A stretch of DNA of 22,792 nucleotides, from positions 1 to 22,792 of the forward strand of contig NZ_CAMJRK010000016.1 in the NCBI RefSeq assembly GCF_946222815.1, given 5' to 3'. A program made the position numbers and the translations under genes. The DNA comes from an uncultured Leuconostoc sp. (lineage in GTDB: Bacteria; Bacillota; Bacilli; Lactobacillales; Lactobacillaceae). Below the pieces are notes generated by a model. It was not told the DNA's origin. It made no database searches and worked only from the letters and a program-made list of their open reading frames with translations. This document shows, piece after piece, positions 6,111 through 13,607 of the stretch (positions within the stretch are counted from its first letter, which is position 1; each line of letters opens with the position of its first letter).

Positions 6111-6752
6111 ATGGATAAATCTAACGAAAAAATTGCTGGAGAAATGTATTTTACAGCTAGTCCAAATTCAGAACATCATTATCAAAATTTTGATTTTGAT
6201 TTATTAGGGCATCAATTACACTTTACAACCGATAGTGGTGTTTTCTCTAAATCAACTGTCGATTTTGGTACAAGAACAATGCTTAGTGCATTAAAAAAAA
6301 CAACGATTATTTCAGGAAAAGTATTAGATCTTGGGACGGGTTATGGACCGGTTGGTGTAGCTACGGCAAAATACTTACAGCAACCAGTAGATATGACAGA
6401 TGTCAATGAACGTGCTTTGACATTAGCACGTAAGAATGCAGAACAAAATGGTGTGAGTAATTTAGTTAATATTTTTCAATCAGATATCTACGCTAGCGTA
6501 TCTGATAAGTATGCGTTAATCTTGGCGAATCCTCCTATTCGCGCTGGGAAAAGTGTTGTCACGGCAATGTTACAAGAAAGTATTCAATATTTGCTACCAG
6601 GTGGCAAATTAATTGCAGTTTTACAAAAAAAACAAGGCGCACCTTCAGCGCAAAAAAATATGGCCGCTGTTTTTGGCAATGTAAAAGTTATTCACAAAGA
6701 TAAAGGTTATTATATCTTGGAGAGCACATATGAACCAAAAACCAACGTTTAG
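6111..6752 (+). CDS. RsmC-like class I SAM-dependent methyltransferase (YbxB family)
   Basis: Probable RNA guanine-N2 methyltransferase, 213 aa. An N-terminal segment (1-68, with YFTASPNSEHH and FTTDSGVFSKSTVDFGT) precedes a Rossmann methyltransferase fold. SAM motif I is LDLGTGYGPVG (72-82), an acidic SAM-ribose region lies at TDVNERAL (96-103), and motif IV is NPPIRAGK (140-147), typical of RsmC/RlmG-type enzymes that methylate a base amino group. I start at the ATG at 6111, six bases after AAGGAG. In Bacillus the orthologous ybxB lies between rplL and rpoB; here it follows rplL but overlaps tadA by 23 bp. The target nucleotide cannot be told from sequence. Confidence 0.88.
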   Translation: MDKSNEKIAGEMYFTASPNSEHHYQNFDFDLLGHQLHFTTDSGVFSKSTVDFGTRTMLSALKKTTIISGKVLDLGTGYGPVGVATAKYLQQPVDMTDVNERALTLARKNAEQNGVSNLVNIFQSDIYASVSDKYALILANPPIRAGKSVVTAMLQESIQYLLPGGKLIAVLQKKQGAPSAQKNMAAVFGNVKVIHKDKGYYILESTYEPKTNV

Positions 6753-7227
6753 TAGCGAACAGATTGATTATTTCATGCAAGTTGCGCTAAACGAAGCGAA
6801 ACTTGCTGAAACTGATGGTGAAGTGCCTATTGGTGCGGTTATTGTAAAAGACAATGACATTATTGCTCGTGCGCACAATCATCGAGAGTTAGATCAAATA
6901 GCAACAGCGCATGCAGAATTATTAGCTATAGAAGCTGCAAATCGCGTATTAGGTTCGTGGCGTTTGGAAGATACAGCCTTGTTTGTGACGCTTGAACCTT
7001 GTATTATGTGTGCAGGAGCAATCATCAATGCACGTATTCCGTCAGTTTATTATGGTGCAGAAGATAGCAAAGGTGGTGGTACAAGATCTTTATATCAGCT
7101 GCTAGAAGATGACCGTTTAAATCATCGTGCTGACGTCCACAATAATATTCGGGGTGCCGAAGGTGGCGCATTATTACAGGATTTTTTTAAAAAAATTCGT
7201 TTACAGCGTAAACTTGATAAAAAATAA
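6730..7227 (+). CDS. tadA: tRNA-adenosine(34) deaminase TadA
   Basis: Converts A34 to inosine in tRNA-Arg(ACG), allowing one tRNA to read several CGN codons. It has 165 aa with the cytidine/deoxycytidylate deaminase fold. The zinc and catalytic motifs are H61-A-E63 and P90-C-I-M-C94, so zinc ligands are H61, C91 and C94 and the proton shuttle is E63. RIPSVYYGAEDSKGGG and a basic C-terminal helix (FFKKIRLQRK) are typical of TadA. ATG start with GGAG upstream, overlapping the end of the methyltransferase gene, so the two are co-transcribed. In Bacillus tadA directly precedes scr and dnaX, as here apart from one inserted gene. Confidence 0.95.
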   Translation: MNQKPTFSSEQIDYFMQVALNEAKLAETDGEVPIGAVIVKDNDIIARAHNHRELDQIATAHAELLAIEAANRVLGSWRLEDTALFVTLEPCIMCAGAIINARIPSVYYGAEDSKGGGTRSLYQLLEDDRLNHRADVHNNIRGAEGGALLQDFFKKIRLQRKLDKK

Positions 7228-7300
7228 GTGCAAATTAATACACAATTAGTCTGTTTAGTATTATAATATAGGCAGACTTATCAAATGAGGGAAATTATAC

Positions 7301-7819
7301 ATGCAAAATCCGAATGCTTGGCGTAACGACCAAGAGTATTTAAACATCGTGGATGATTTGTTACAACACGATGAAGTACAACAGCTGTCACAATACACAC
7401 AACATCATTTTTCAAATCGTTTACGTCATTCTATTTCGGTATCATATCGTTCTTATCTGATTGCTAAAAAAATTGGTGCAGATGAAACTGCTACTGCACG
7501 TGCAGGCCTGTTACATGATATGTTTTATTATGACTGGCGTGTGACGAAGTTTGAAGAAGGATCACATGCTTATGTTCATCCTCGTGTTGCATTAAAAAAT
7601 GCGCAGAAAATTACTCATATTAATTCAAAAGAAGCAGATATTATTTTAAAGCATATGTTTGGTGCAACAATTGCATTACCTAAATATCGTGAAAGTTGGA
7701 TTGTGTCAATTGTGGACGATTTCGCTGCAGTTAATGAATACCTGGTACCCAAGGCATACTTAACGTATTTTAAGTGGCATACAAAATGGACTAAAAAAAT
7801 TGCAGAAGTATTTGCGTAA
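7301..7819 (+). CDS. HD-domain protein (putative metal-dependent phosphohydrolase)
   Basis: Protein of 172 aa with an HD fold. Metal-binding candidates are H43 in LRHSISV, H72-D73 in LLHDMFYYDW and D139 or D140 in IVSIVDDFAAV; a further H93 and the K117-H118 pair could help. HD proteins hydrolyse phosphate esters of nucleotides or signalling molecules, but the substrate here is unknown. TATAAT at 7262-7267 with a poor -35, and GAGGGA before the ATG, suggest its own weak promoter. It lies between tadA and the SRP RNA, where Bacillus has no gene. The SRP RNA promoter overlaps its stop codon. Confidence 0.75.
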   Translation: MQNPNAWRNDQEYLNIVDDLLQHDEVQQLSQYTQHHFSNRLRHSISVSYRSYLIAKKIGADETATARAGLLHDMFYYDWRVTKFEEGSHAYVHPRVALKNAQKITHINSKEADIILKHMFGATIALPKYRESWIVSIVDDFAAVNEYLVPKAYLTYFKWHTKWTKKIAEVFA

Positions 7820-7840
7820 ACTTTAAAAATTAGATATAAT
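7812..7840 (+). promoter_or_regulatory. Promoter of the SRP RNA gene
   Basis: TTGCGT (7812-7817), 17-nt spacer, TATAAT (7835-7840). The -35 overlaps the last codons of the HD-protein gene; predicted start is near 7847. Confidence 0.8.
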
Positions 7841-7846
7841 AATAAG

Positions 7847-7932
7847 GCAGGCAAGTGTTGGCTCTCGAACTGGGTCAGGACAGGAATGTAGCAGCTCTAA
7901 GGTTGTTCAATACTGTGCTTGTGTACATATTT
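7847..7932 (+). ncRNA. ffs: Signal recognition particle RNA, small bacterial type
   Basis: The conserved SRP helix 8 core is present: GGGTCAGGACAGGAATGTAGCAGC, with the GGAA tetraloop closed by A-T, C-G and A-T pairs and the GTCAG/AGCAGC symmetric loop that binds Ffh. The flanks pair as a long hairpin (GAAC with GTTC, then GTGTTG with CAATAC, then CAAG with CTTG). The length of about 86 nt fits the 4.5S-like form without an Alu domain, unlike the 6S-like Bacillus scRNA. It is flanked by a strong promoter and a clean terminator and lies directly before dnaX, as in many Firmicutes. Exact ends are estimated. Confidence 0.9.
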
Positions 7933-7954
7933 GACCGCATTGCGGTCTTTTTTT
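7933..7954 (+). terminator. SRP RNA terminator
   Basis: GACCGC (7933-7938), ATT loop, GCGGTC (7942-7947), then T7. Perfect stem. Confidence 0.88.
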
Positions 7955-8040
7955 GTAAATAACTTGTGGTCTTTAACGAGACAAATGTAGTAGACGAGTT
8001 TTTATGACATAGCAATAAACTAGTAATGGAGGTGTTGACA

Positions 8041-9804
8041 TTGGCATATCAGGCATTATATCGCGTCTACAGGCCACGAACGTTTGATGATATGGTTGGG
8101 CAAGAGGTGATTACCCAAACGCTTAAGAATGCTATTGAAACGCATCAAACAGGACATGCATATTTGTTTTCTGGTCCACGTGGGACGGGAAAAACATCGG
8201 CAGCTAAAATATTTGCACGTGAAATAAATGGCATTGATCCAACAACAGATGAGTCACAAATACCAGATATTGTTGAATTTGATGCTGCTTCGAATAGTCG
8301 CGTTGAAGATATGCGTGATATTTTGTCAAATGTTGATTATGCGCCAATTGAGGCAGAGTTTAAAGTATATATTATCGATGAAGTGCATATGCTATCAAAT
8401 AGTGCTTTCAACGCATTACTTAAAACATTAGAAGAGCCACCAGCTAATGTGAAATTTATCTTGGCAACAACTGAACCACAAAAAGTACCAGTCACTATTT
8501 TGTCACGCACACAACGGTTTGAGTTTAAACGTATTGATAGTTTAGTCATCAAGTCGCGTTTAGTAGACGTATTGAATAAACAACAGATCACGTACGAAGA
8601 TGATGCACTCCGCATTATTGCAAACGTTGCTGAAGGTGGCATGCGTGATGCTTTGTCAATATTAGACCAAGTTATTGCGTTTGGTACTGATAATGTGACG
8701 GTCGATAATGCCTTACAAGTCACAGGATCAACGACGACAACAGAATTATTAGCGTATGTGAAAGCCGTAAGTGCTGGCAATACACCTAGAAGTTTACAAG
8801 TGTTGCACGATATTTTAATTGAAGGTAAAGATGCACAACGGTTTGTTGTAGATATTATTGGTCTATTACGAGATATTATGCTTGTTGATGTTGCAGCAGA
8901 ATTGATTAAGTCAACAATTCAATTATCAGAATTACAAGCATTGTCAAAAAAATTTGGCATAGCACGTATTGAACAAATGATGTTAATATTAGACGGTATT
9001 CAAAAACAGTTGATGCAGACTATGCAAAGCGATGTGTATCTAGAACTACTAACGGTCAAATTAAGTATGCTTGTCGAACCTGTAGTAACCGTATCAAGCT
9101 CCTTTGAAAAGCCATCAGTAAACGAGGAATCACTTTCTTCATCAGTCAAAAATAAAAGTGATAAAAAAGATCGAACAATAAATGTCAAACCTATAGTTAC
9201 TGAAAAAGTTAAAAATATAACGCCTAGTGCTGCCGAAGAAGAACAAGTCATTGCTCCGGTATTATCTGAGCAAATAAGTCACAATGTTGATAATGAATTA
9301 TTAGTTCGAACTGGGCAGCAAGCAGTGTTTGCTGTGTTACAGCTAGCTAAACGTGAGGCGTTGAGTCGTGCAAAAAGCAATTGGCCGACACTTATCACAC
9401 AGTTTAACGTTGCACAACAAGCAATGCTTACAATTGCTGAACCTGTCGCCGCGAGCGAGGAAGCTTTAGTATTAGCATTTGATTATCCAGCGTTGCTTGA
9501 ACAGGCGTTAAATGATGCTCAAATGCAAAAAAGTTTGGAATCAGCACTAAGGGAGCAGCATTTACCGATATCAATGGTGTTTATTTCACAAGAAGATTGG
9601 CATCAAGAACGTGCAGAATATGTCAAAAATCTCAAATCAGGTGTGACGCAACACATTAATTTAACCGATCTGCCACGTGTAAGTAACCAAACGTCAGCAA
9701 TAAATCTAGAAGAACCAAAAACAGTGATAAAAGAAACAGAACCAGCTGTTGTTGCGGCCGCAAAAGAAATGTTTGGTAGTGATATCGTAACTGTTATTGA
9801 TTAA
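8041..9804 (+). CDS. dnaX: DNA polymerase III subunit gamma/tau, without zinc module
   Basis: Motor and organising subunit of the clamp loader, 587 aa. Domain I is AAA+: the N-terminal AYQALYRVYRPRTFDDMVGQ, Walker A GPRGTGKT (45-52), Walker B YIIDEVHML (110-118), FNALLKTLEEPP and the SRT finger motif (155-157). A lid and collar domain follows to about 370, then a charged linker and a tau-like C-terminus. The start is a TTG eight bases after GGAGG (8028-8032); the ATG at 8026 overlaps that site and would add five residues. In most DnaX proteins a four-cysteine zinc module lies between Walker A and the DAASN motif; here residues 63-78 are a short polar linker and the whole protein has no cysteine. 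No functional frameshift signal for a gamma form was found. It leads the operon to rsmI. Confidence 0.95.
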   Translation: MAYQALYRVYRPRTFDDMVGQEVITQTLKNAIETHQTGHAYLFSGPRGTGKTSAAKIFAREINGIDPTTDESQIPDIVEFDAASNSRVEDMRDILSNVDYAPIEAEFKVYIIDEVHMLSNSAFNALLKTLEEPPANVKFILATTEPQKVPVTILSRTQRFEFKRIDSLVIKSRLVDVLNKQQITYEDDALRIIANVAEGGMRDALSILDQVIAFGTDNVTVDNALQVTGSTTTTELLAYVKAVSAGNTPRSLQVLHDILIEGKDAQRFVVDIIGLLRDIMLVDVAAELIKSTIQLSELQALSKKFGIARIEQMMLILDGIQKQLMQTMQSDVYLELLTVKLSMLVEPVVTVSSSFEKPSVNEESLSSSVKNKSDKKDRTINVKPIVTEKVKNITPSAAEEEQVIAPVLSEQISHNVDNELLVRTGQQAVFAVLQLAKREALSRAKSNWPTLITQFNVAQQAMLTIAEPVAASEEALVLAFDYPALLEQALNDAQMQKSLESALREQHLPISMVFISQEDWHQERAEYVKNLKSGVTQHINLTDLPRVSNQTSAINLEEPKTVIKETEPAVVAAAKEMFGSDIVTVID

Positions 9805-9813
9805 TAATAAAAG

Positions 9814-9835
9814 AAAGGATTGGCTTATATAGCCA
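9814..9835 (+). promoter_or_regulatory. recR ribosome binding site with bridging hairpin
   Basis: AAAGGA (9814-9819) is 24 nt from the recR ATG, too far for normal initiation. A hairpin TGGCT-TATAT-AGCCA (9821-9835) fills the gap; if folded, the effective distance is 9 nt. No nearer ribosome binding site exists and an in-frame TAA at 9838-9840 rules out an earlier start. Confidence 0.55.
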
Positions 9836-9843
9836 TTTAATCT

Positions 9844-10449
9844 ATGGATTATCCAGAACCTATTGCAAAATTAATAGATAGTTACACAAAATTACCCGGT
9901 ATTGGTGCAAAAACTGCTACACGTTTAGCTTTTTATACGCTAGGCATGGACGAAGCAGATGTGAATGATTTTTCAAAATCGCTTGTTTCTGCTAAAAAAG
10001 ATCTGACATTTTGTTCGGTATGTGGTAATATTACTGAAAATAGTATTAATCCCTGTATGATCTGTCGAGATCTCACACGTGATCAGTCTACAGTGTTTGT
10101 CGTCGAAAATTCTCGCGATATCATGGCCATGGAAAACACGAGAGATTATCATGGCCTTTATCATGTTTTGAACGGTGTCATCTCACCCAGTGCGGGAACA
10201 GGGCCAGAAGATATTAATTTACCTAGTTTAATTCGACGTTTATCAGAGCATCAAGAAATTGATGAGGTTATCGTTGGGACCAATGTTACTGCTGAAGGTG
10301 AAGCAACAGCGATGTATCTTGCAAGGCTACTCAAACCTGCAGGAATTAAGGTAACACGTTTAGCACATGGGTTAGCAGTTGGGTCAGATATTGATTACGC
10401 AGACCAGTTAACACTTATTAAAGCCGTACAAGGACGAACAGAATTATGA
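9844..10449 (+). CDS. recR: Recombination protein RecR
   Basis: Recombinational repair factor acting with RecF and RecO to load RecA on gapped DNA, 201 aa, normal length. It has a helix-hairpin-helix region (LIDSYTKLPGIGAKTATRLAF, about 10-30), an intact four-cysteine zinc finger (C57, C60, C71, C74) and a Toprim domain (about 82-175, VFVVENSRDIMAME), plus the C-terminal LARLLKPAGIKVTRLAHGLAVGSDIDYAD typical of RecR. The start matches the family N-terminus M-x-Y-P-x-P-I. The YbaB-family gene that usually lies between dnaX and recR is missing: only 39 nt separate them. Stop overlaps the next start (ATGA). Confidence 0.96.
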   Translation: MDYPEPIAKLIDSYTKLPGIGAKTATRLAFYTLGMDEADVNDFSKSLVSAKKDLTFCSVCGNITENSINPCMICRDLTRDQSTVFVVENSRDIMAMENTRDYHGLYHVLNGVISPSAGTGPEDINLPSLIRRLSEHQEIDEVIVGTNVTAEGEATAMYLARLLKPAGIKVTRLAHGLAVGSDIDYADQLTLIKAVQGRTEL

Positions 10450-10712
10450 TTTTTGGAAAAAAAAAGCGTGACTTACGTCATGAATATGATCAAGCCCTTG
10501 TTTTTCAAGTTGATAAGGCAAAAATAGATTGGGATATGGCGAAAAATTCCGAAGAAGCGCTATTAGATGGTCAAGTAAATGTACGCTTAATACAGGCTCA
10601 AACAGCATTAAATAAAGCAAAATTTAATTACCTTTATCGCGAGGCAAGACGCCGAAAAGCAGTTGGTCACATGCAAACACATGTTTTAAAAACTGATCGT
10701 AATCAATTTTGA
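10446..10712 (+). CDS. yaaL: YaaL-family protein (DUF2508)
   Basis: Small charged cytoplasmic protein of 88 aa, predicted mostly helical, starting MIFGKKKRDLRHEYDQALVFQVDKAK-like and ending in the basic RREARRRK-type patch (LYREARRRKAV). This and its place after recR match the YaaL family of Firmicutes, whose function is not established. The start overlaps the recR stop by four bases (ATGA), so it is translationally coupled to recR. No transmembrane or enzyme motif is visible. Confidence 0.85.
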   Translation: MIFGKKKRDLRHEYDQALVFQVDKAKIDWDMAKNSEEALLDGQVNVRLIQAQTALNKAKFNYLYREARRRKAVGHMQTHVLKTDRNQF

Positions 10713-10786
10713 TGCTGTGCCCCATGCTAAAACGAAATTATTTTTTGTCTTAACTGTAAGAAACTAAGAAACAGGACACCAATATC

Positions 10787-11431
10787 ATGACAAAACCATT
10801 ATTTATTACGTTTGAAGGGCCAGAAGGCGCTGGTAAAAGCAGTGTTTTGGAAATTTTAATTTCTGAATTAAAAATTTTGCTCGGGGATGACTTAGTTACG
10901 ACGCGTGAGCCGGGAGGCAATCCAATATCTGAAGCAATCCGTGCCATATTGCAACCTGCTGAAGATAATGGTATGGATGAACGAACAGAGGCATTGCTCT
11001 ATACAGCCGCACGTCGCCAACATTTGGTAGAAATTATATTACCAGCCTTGAAATCAGGTAAAGTAGTTATTTCTGATCGTTATATTGATAGTTCTTTAGC
11101 CTATCAAGGTGGTGGTCGAGGATTAGGGGTTGATAAAATATGGCAAATTAATCAATTTGCTACAGAGGGTTTAATGCCAGACTTGACAATTTATTTTGAT
11201 GTGCCACCAGAGCTTGGTTTGGCACGCGTTAAAGCAAATCGTCAAGAAAAAATCGATCGATTAGACAAAGAAAACTTATCATTTCATCAAACGGTTCGCC
11301 AAACATATTTACAGCTACAACATGACTTTTCTGATAGAATTAAAATAATTGATGCGACACAGTCGTTAGATCAAGTCGTGGCTGATACACGTCTATTGTT
11401 GTTAAAAACGCTTAAAGCTCGAAAGGAGTAA
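10787..11431 (+). CDS. tmk: Thymidylate kinase
   Basis: Phosphorylates dTMP to dTDP with ATP, an essential step of dTTP supply, 214 aa. The P-loop is FEGPEGAGKSS (9-19), followed by TTREPGGNPISEAIR, which binds dTMP, the SDRYIDSSLAYQGGGRGLG motif (96-114) and a basic LID segment RVKANRQEKIDRLD. AGGA precedes the ATG. The 74-nt gap after yaaL has no clear promoter or terminator, so the gene is probably in the dnaX operon. Length and motifs are normal. yaaQ follows after 5 nt. Confidence 0.95.
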   Translation: MTKPLFITFEGPEGAGKSSVLEILISELKILLGDDLVTTREPGGNPISEAIRAILQPAEDNGMDERTEALLYTAARRQHLVEIILPALKSGKVVISDRYIDSSLAYQGGGRGLGVDKIWQINQFATEGLMPDLTIYFDVPPELGLARVKANRQEKIDRLDKENLSFHQTVRQTYLQLQHDFSDRIKIIDATQSLDQVVADTRLLLLKTLKARKE

Positions 11432-11436
11432 TTTTT

Positions 11437-11766
11437 ATGAAACTTATTACGGCTATTGTTCAGGATAAAGATACAACTAAATTAAGCAATGCATTTGTCA
11501 AAGCAAATGTACGTGCAACACGTTTAACGACTTCGGGTGGCTTTTTACGCTCAGGCAATACGACATTTTTAATTGCTATTGAAGATGAACGTGTCCAATC
11601 GGTACTTGATATGATTCAATCTGTTTCGCAAAAGAGAAAGCAATATATGGTACCACCAGTAAGCTTAGATGCTGGTGGCGCTCATGTTGGTGTCTATCCG
11701 GTTGAAGTTGAAGTTGGCGGCGCCACTGTTTACACACAAAGTATTGAATCATTCCATCAGTTCTAA
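11437..11766 (+). CDS. yaaQ: Cyclic-di-AMP receptor, PII-like (YaaQ/DarA/PstA family)
   Basis: Small PII-like signalling protein of 109 aa. The conserved order is MKLITAIVQDKDTTKLSNAF, VRATRLTTSGGFLRSGNTTFLIAIEDERV and the C-terminal VGGATVYTQSIESFHQF, the DUF970 pattern. Members in Bacillus, Listeria and Staphylococcus bind cyclic di-AMP as trimers; the downstream partner is unknown. The gene is preceded by AAAGGAG overlapping the end of tmk, and its stop overlaps the holB start by one base (TAATG). The setting between tmk and holB is conserved. Confidence 0.92.
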   Translation: MKLITAIVQDKDTTKLSNAFVKANVRATRLTTSGGFLRSGNTTFLIAIEDERVQSVLDMIQSVSQKRKQYMVPPVSLDAGGAHVGVYPVEVEVGGATVYTQSIESFHQF

Positions 11767-12689
11767 TGCAACCAAATTTCGCAACAATAACACAAACGGT
11801 CTATCCGACACAAGCTTCGCATTTTATGAACTTAATTAGCAAAAGTCAGTTAAGCCATTTTTATTTATTTATTGGACCAAGTCAGCCAGAAAAGCTGGCT
11901 TTTTCTCAGTATCTGGCATGGCAAATTGTTAGCCCAACTGAACGTAATCTCATAAGAATCACGGAAAATGATCATCCAGATGTTAAAATTATACAACCAA
12001 GTTTGCCTAAAAGTGGAACAGGTACAAATAGAACTTGGAAAGTCGATCAAATTAGAGCCTTAAAACCCGAATTTGTGACGGTTGCTCAAGAAAGCACACG
12101 CAAGGTTTTTGTTTTTGATGCTGTAGAAACGCTTCATGCTGAATCTGGTAATGCCTTATTAAAATTTATTGAGGAGCCTACTGGTCCGCAATTGATTGTG
12201 ATGTTAGCAGAAAATCTTAACGAAGTGATGACAACCATTCAATCACGTGCCCAGATTGTTCATTTGCTGCCTGAAACAACAATAAATTCAGTAAGTGATT
12301 TAGTTGATGATGGGTGGCGGCAGGCGACGCAATTAATTTTATTTAAATGGTTTGAGTTAATGATGCAACGTCGCGTTGAAGCTTTTGTATACGTACAAAC
12401 ACAACTTGTTAATCAATTAAAAGATGACCAACAACAACAATTATTTTTTAATTGGCTACATCAACTATCACGTGACACGGTTGTCTTTGACGAAATTCCG
12501 AATGATATGTTGATATTTCCAATGTTAGTTGGTTTATATAAAACATTGATGCAGCATTACACAAAACAACAATTGATAAGAGCAAGTGATGCGGTGTTCA
12601 TTGATGATCGTATACGTCATAACAATGTGCCATTACAAACCCGACTTGAAAAAATTGTGCTTGATGTGACGATCGCCCTAGGAGAATAA
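11766..12689 (+). CDS. holB: DNA polymerase III subunit delta', without zinc module
   Basis: Non-hydrolysing clamp-loader subunit, 307 aa. A degenerate P-loop IGPSQPEKLAF (36-46) lacks the GKT of active AAA+ subunits. HPDVKIIQP (70-78), WKVDQIRAL (91-99), VFVFDAVETLHAESGNALLKFIEEP (114-138) and SRAQIV (160-165) are the family landmarks. The cysteine quartet usually found before the HPD motif is absent, and the protein has no cysteine at all. The arginine finger motif is SRA rather than SRC. It starts one base inside the yaaQ stop. The C-terminal helical domain is weakly conserved, as usual. rsmI begins one base after the stop, whereas PSP1-domain and yabA genes usually intervene in Firmicutes. 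Confidence 0.92.
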   Translation: MQPNFATITQTVYPTQASHFMNLISKSQLSHFYLFIGPSQPEKLAFSQYLAWQIVSPTERNLIRITENDHPDVKIIQPSLPKSGTGTNRTWKVDQIRALKPEFVTVAQESTRKVFVFDAVETLHAESGNALLKFIEEPTGPQLIVMLAENLNEVMTTIQSRAQIVHLLPETTINSVSDLVDDGWRQATQLILFKWFELMMQRRVEAFVYVQTQLVNQLKDDQQQQLFFNWLHQLSRDTVVFDEIPNDMLIFPMLVGLYKTLMQHYTKQQLIRASDAVFIDDRIRHNNVPLQTRLEKIVLDVTIALGE

Positions 12690-12690
12690 C

Positions 12691-13566
12691 ATGCAACAAC
12701 AAAAAAGTTTTGAAAAAAAACAAACAGGGACATTATTTTTGGTGCCAACCCCGATAGGTAATTTGCAAGACATGACGCCACGTGCGATTGATACATTAAA
12801 AAACGTTGATTTAATAGCAGCTGAAGATACACGGCATACACAACAATTACTTAATCATTTTGATATCGATACCAAACAAACAAGTTTTCATGAACATAAT
12901 TGGCAAGTTAAAATTCCTGGCATTATTTTGGATTTACAAGGTGGCAAAAATGTAGCTCAAGTTAGCGATGCGGGCATGCCATCTATTTCTGATCCGGGCA
13001 AAGAACTCGTTGCTGCCGCAATTGAAAATAGTATAACTGTTGTGCCAATTCCAGGTGCAACGGCTGGTGTTACGGCTCTGATTGCAAGTGGGTTAGTGCC
13101 ACAACCTTTTTATTTTTATGGCTTTCTACAACGCAAAAACAATGAACAGTTAGCAGAATTACAACAATTATCAAGCATGCGAGATACTACTATTTTTTAT
13201 GAATCACCACATCGTATTAAAAGAACATTAGAAAATATACAAAAAGTTATGGGTAATGATCGAGGTATCGTTCTGGCCCGTGAATTAACTAAACGTTACG
13301 AGGAATTTTTACGCGGTACAGCACAAGAGTTAGTTGAATGGGCCAAAAATAATGACATTCGTGGTGAATTTGTGGTGATGATTGCTGGTTATCAAGGTGT
13401 AGTAGAAGAAAAAAAGAAATCTGATGACCTTGATTTGTCTGTTCATGATGCTGTCGACACTTTGATCAGTAGAGGATTGAAACCTAATATGGCAATCAAG
13501 CAAATTGCAAAATCACGAGGACTTGACAGACAGGCAGTTTATTCTGATTACCATGATATTGACTAA
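12691..13566 (+). CDS. rsmI: 16S rRNA (cytidine-1402-2'-O)-methyltransferase RsmI
   Basis: Adds the 2'-O-methyl of C1402 in 16S rRNA, in the P-site, 291 aa. It belongs to the tetrapyrrole-methylase fold: LFLVPTPIGNLQDMTPRAI near residue 16, AAEDTRHTQQLL, VAQVSDAGMPSISDPGKELV, VPIPGATAGVTALIASGL and FYGFLQRK all match RsmI. GGAGAA lies 5 nt before the ATG. The gene is the last of the dnaX operon as far as spacing shows; the following thioesterase gene has its own possible promoter. Normal length, no anomalies. Confidence 0.95.
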   Translation: MQQQKSFEKKQTGTLFLVPTPIGNLQDMTPRAIDTLKNVDLIAAEDTRHTQQLLNHFDIDTKQTSFHEHNWQVKIPGIILDLQGGKNVAQVSDAGMPSISDPGKELVAAAIENSITVVPIPGATAGVTALIASGLVPQPFYFYGFLQRKNNEQLAELQQLSSMRDTTIFYESPHRIKRTLENIQKVMGNDRGIVLARELTKRYEEFLRGTAQELVEWAKNNDIRGEFVVMIAGYQGVVEEKKKSDDLDLSVHDAVDTLISRGLKPNMAIKQIAKSRGLDRQAVYSDYHDID

Positions 13567-13587
13567 AAATCTATCGTGAGGTAATTT
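13559..13587 (+). promoter_or_regulatory. Possible promoter of the thioesterase gene
   Basis: TTGACT (13559-13564), 17-nt spacer, TAATTT (13582-13587). The -35 is good, the -10 poor; it overlaps the rsmI stop codon. Confidence 0.4.
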
Positions 13588-13607
13588 GTCATATAAAGAG
13601 GATTATT

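Noticed and set aside
8337..8780. Open frame of 147 codons on the - strand within dnaX
   Set aside because: It is the antisense shadow of a conserved AAA+ domain.
9162..9171. AAAAAAG heptamer in dnaX resembling the E. coli frameshift site for the gamma form
   Set aside because: The codons are GAT AAA AAA GAT, so the heptamer is out of register for tandem -1 slippage, and re-pairing would place a Lys tRNA on TAA. The -1 frame does stop soon after, but no good downstream stem was seen.
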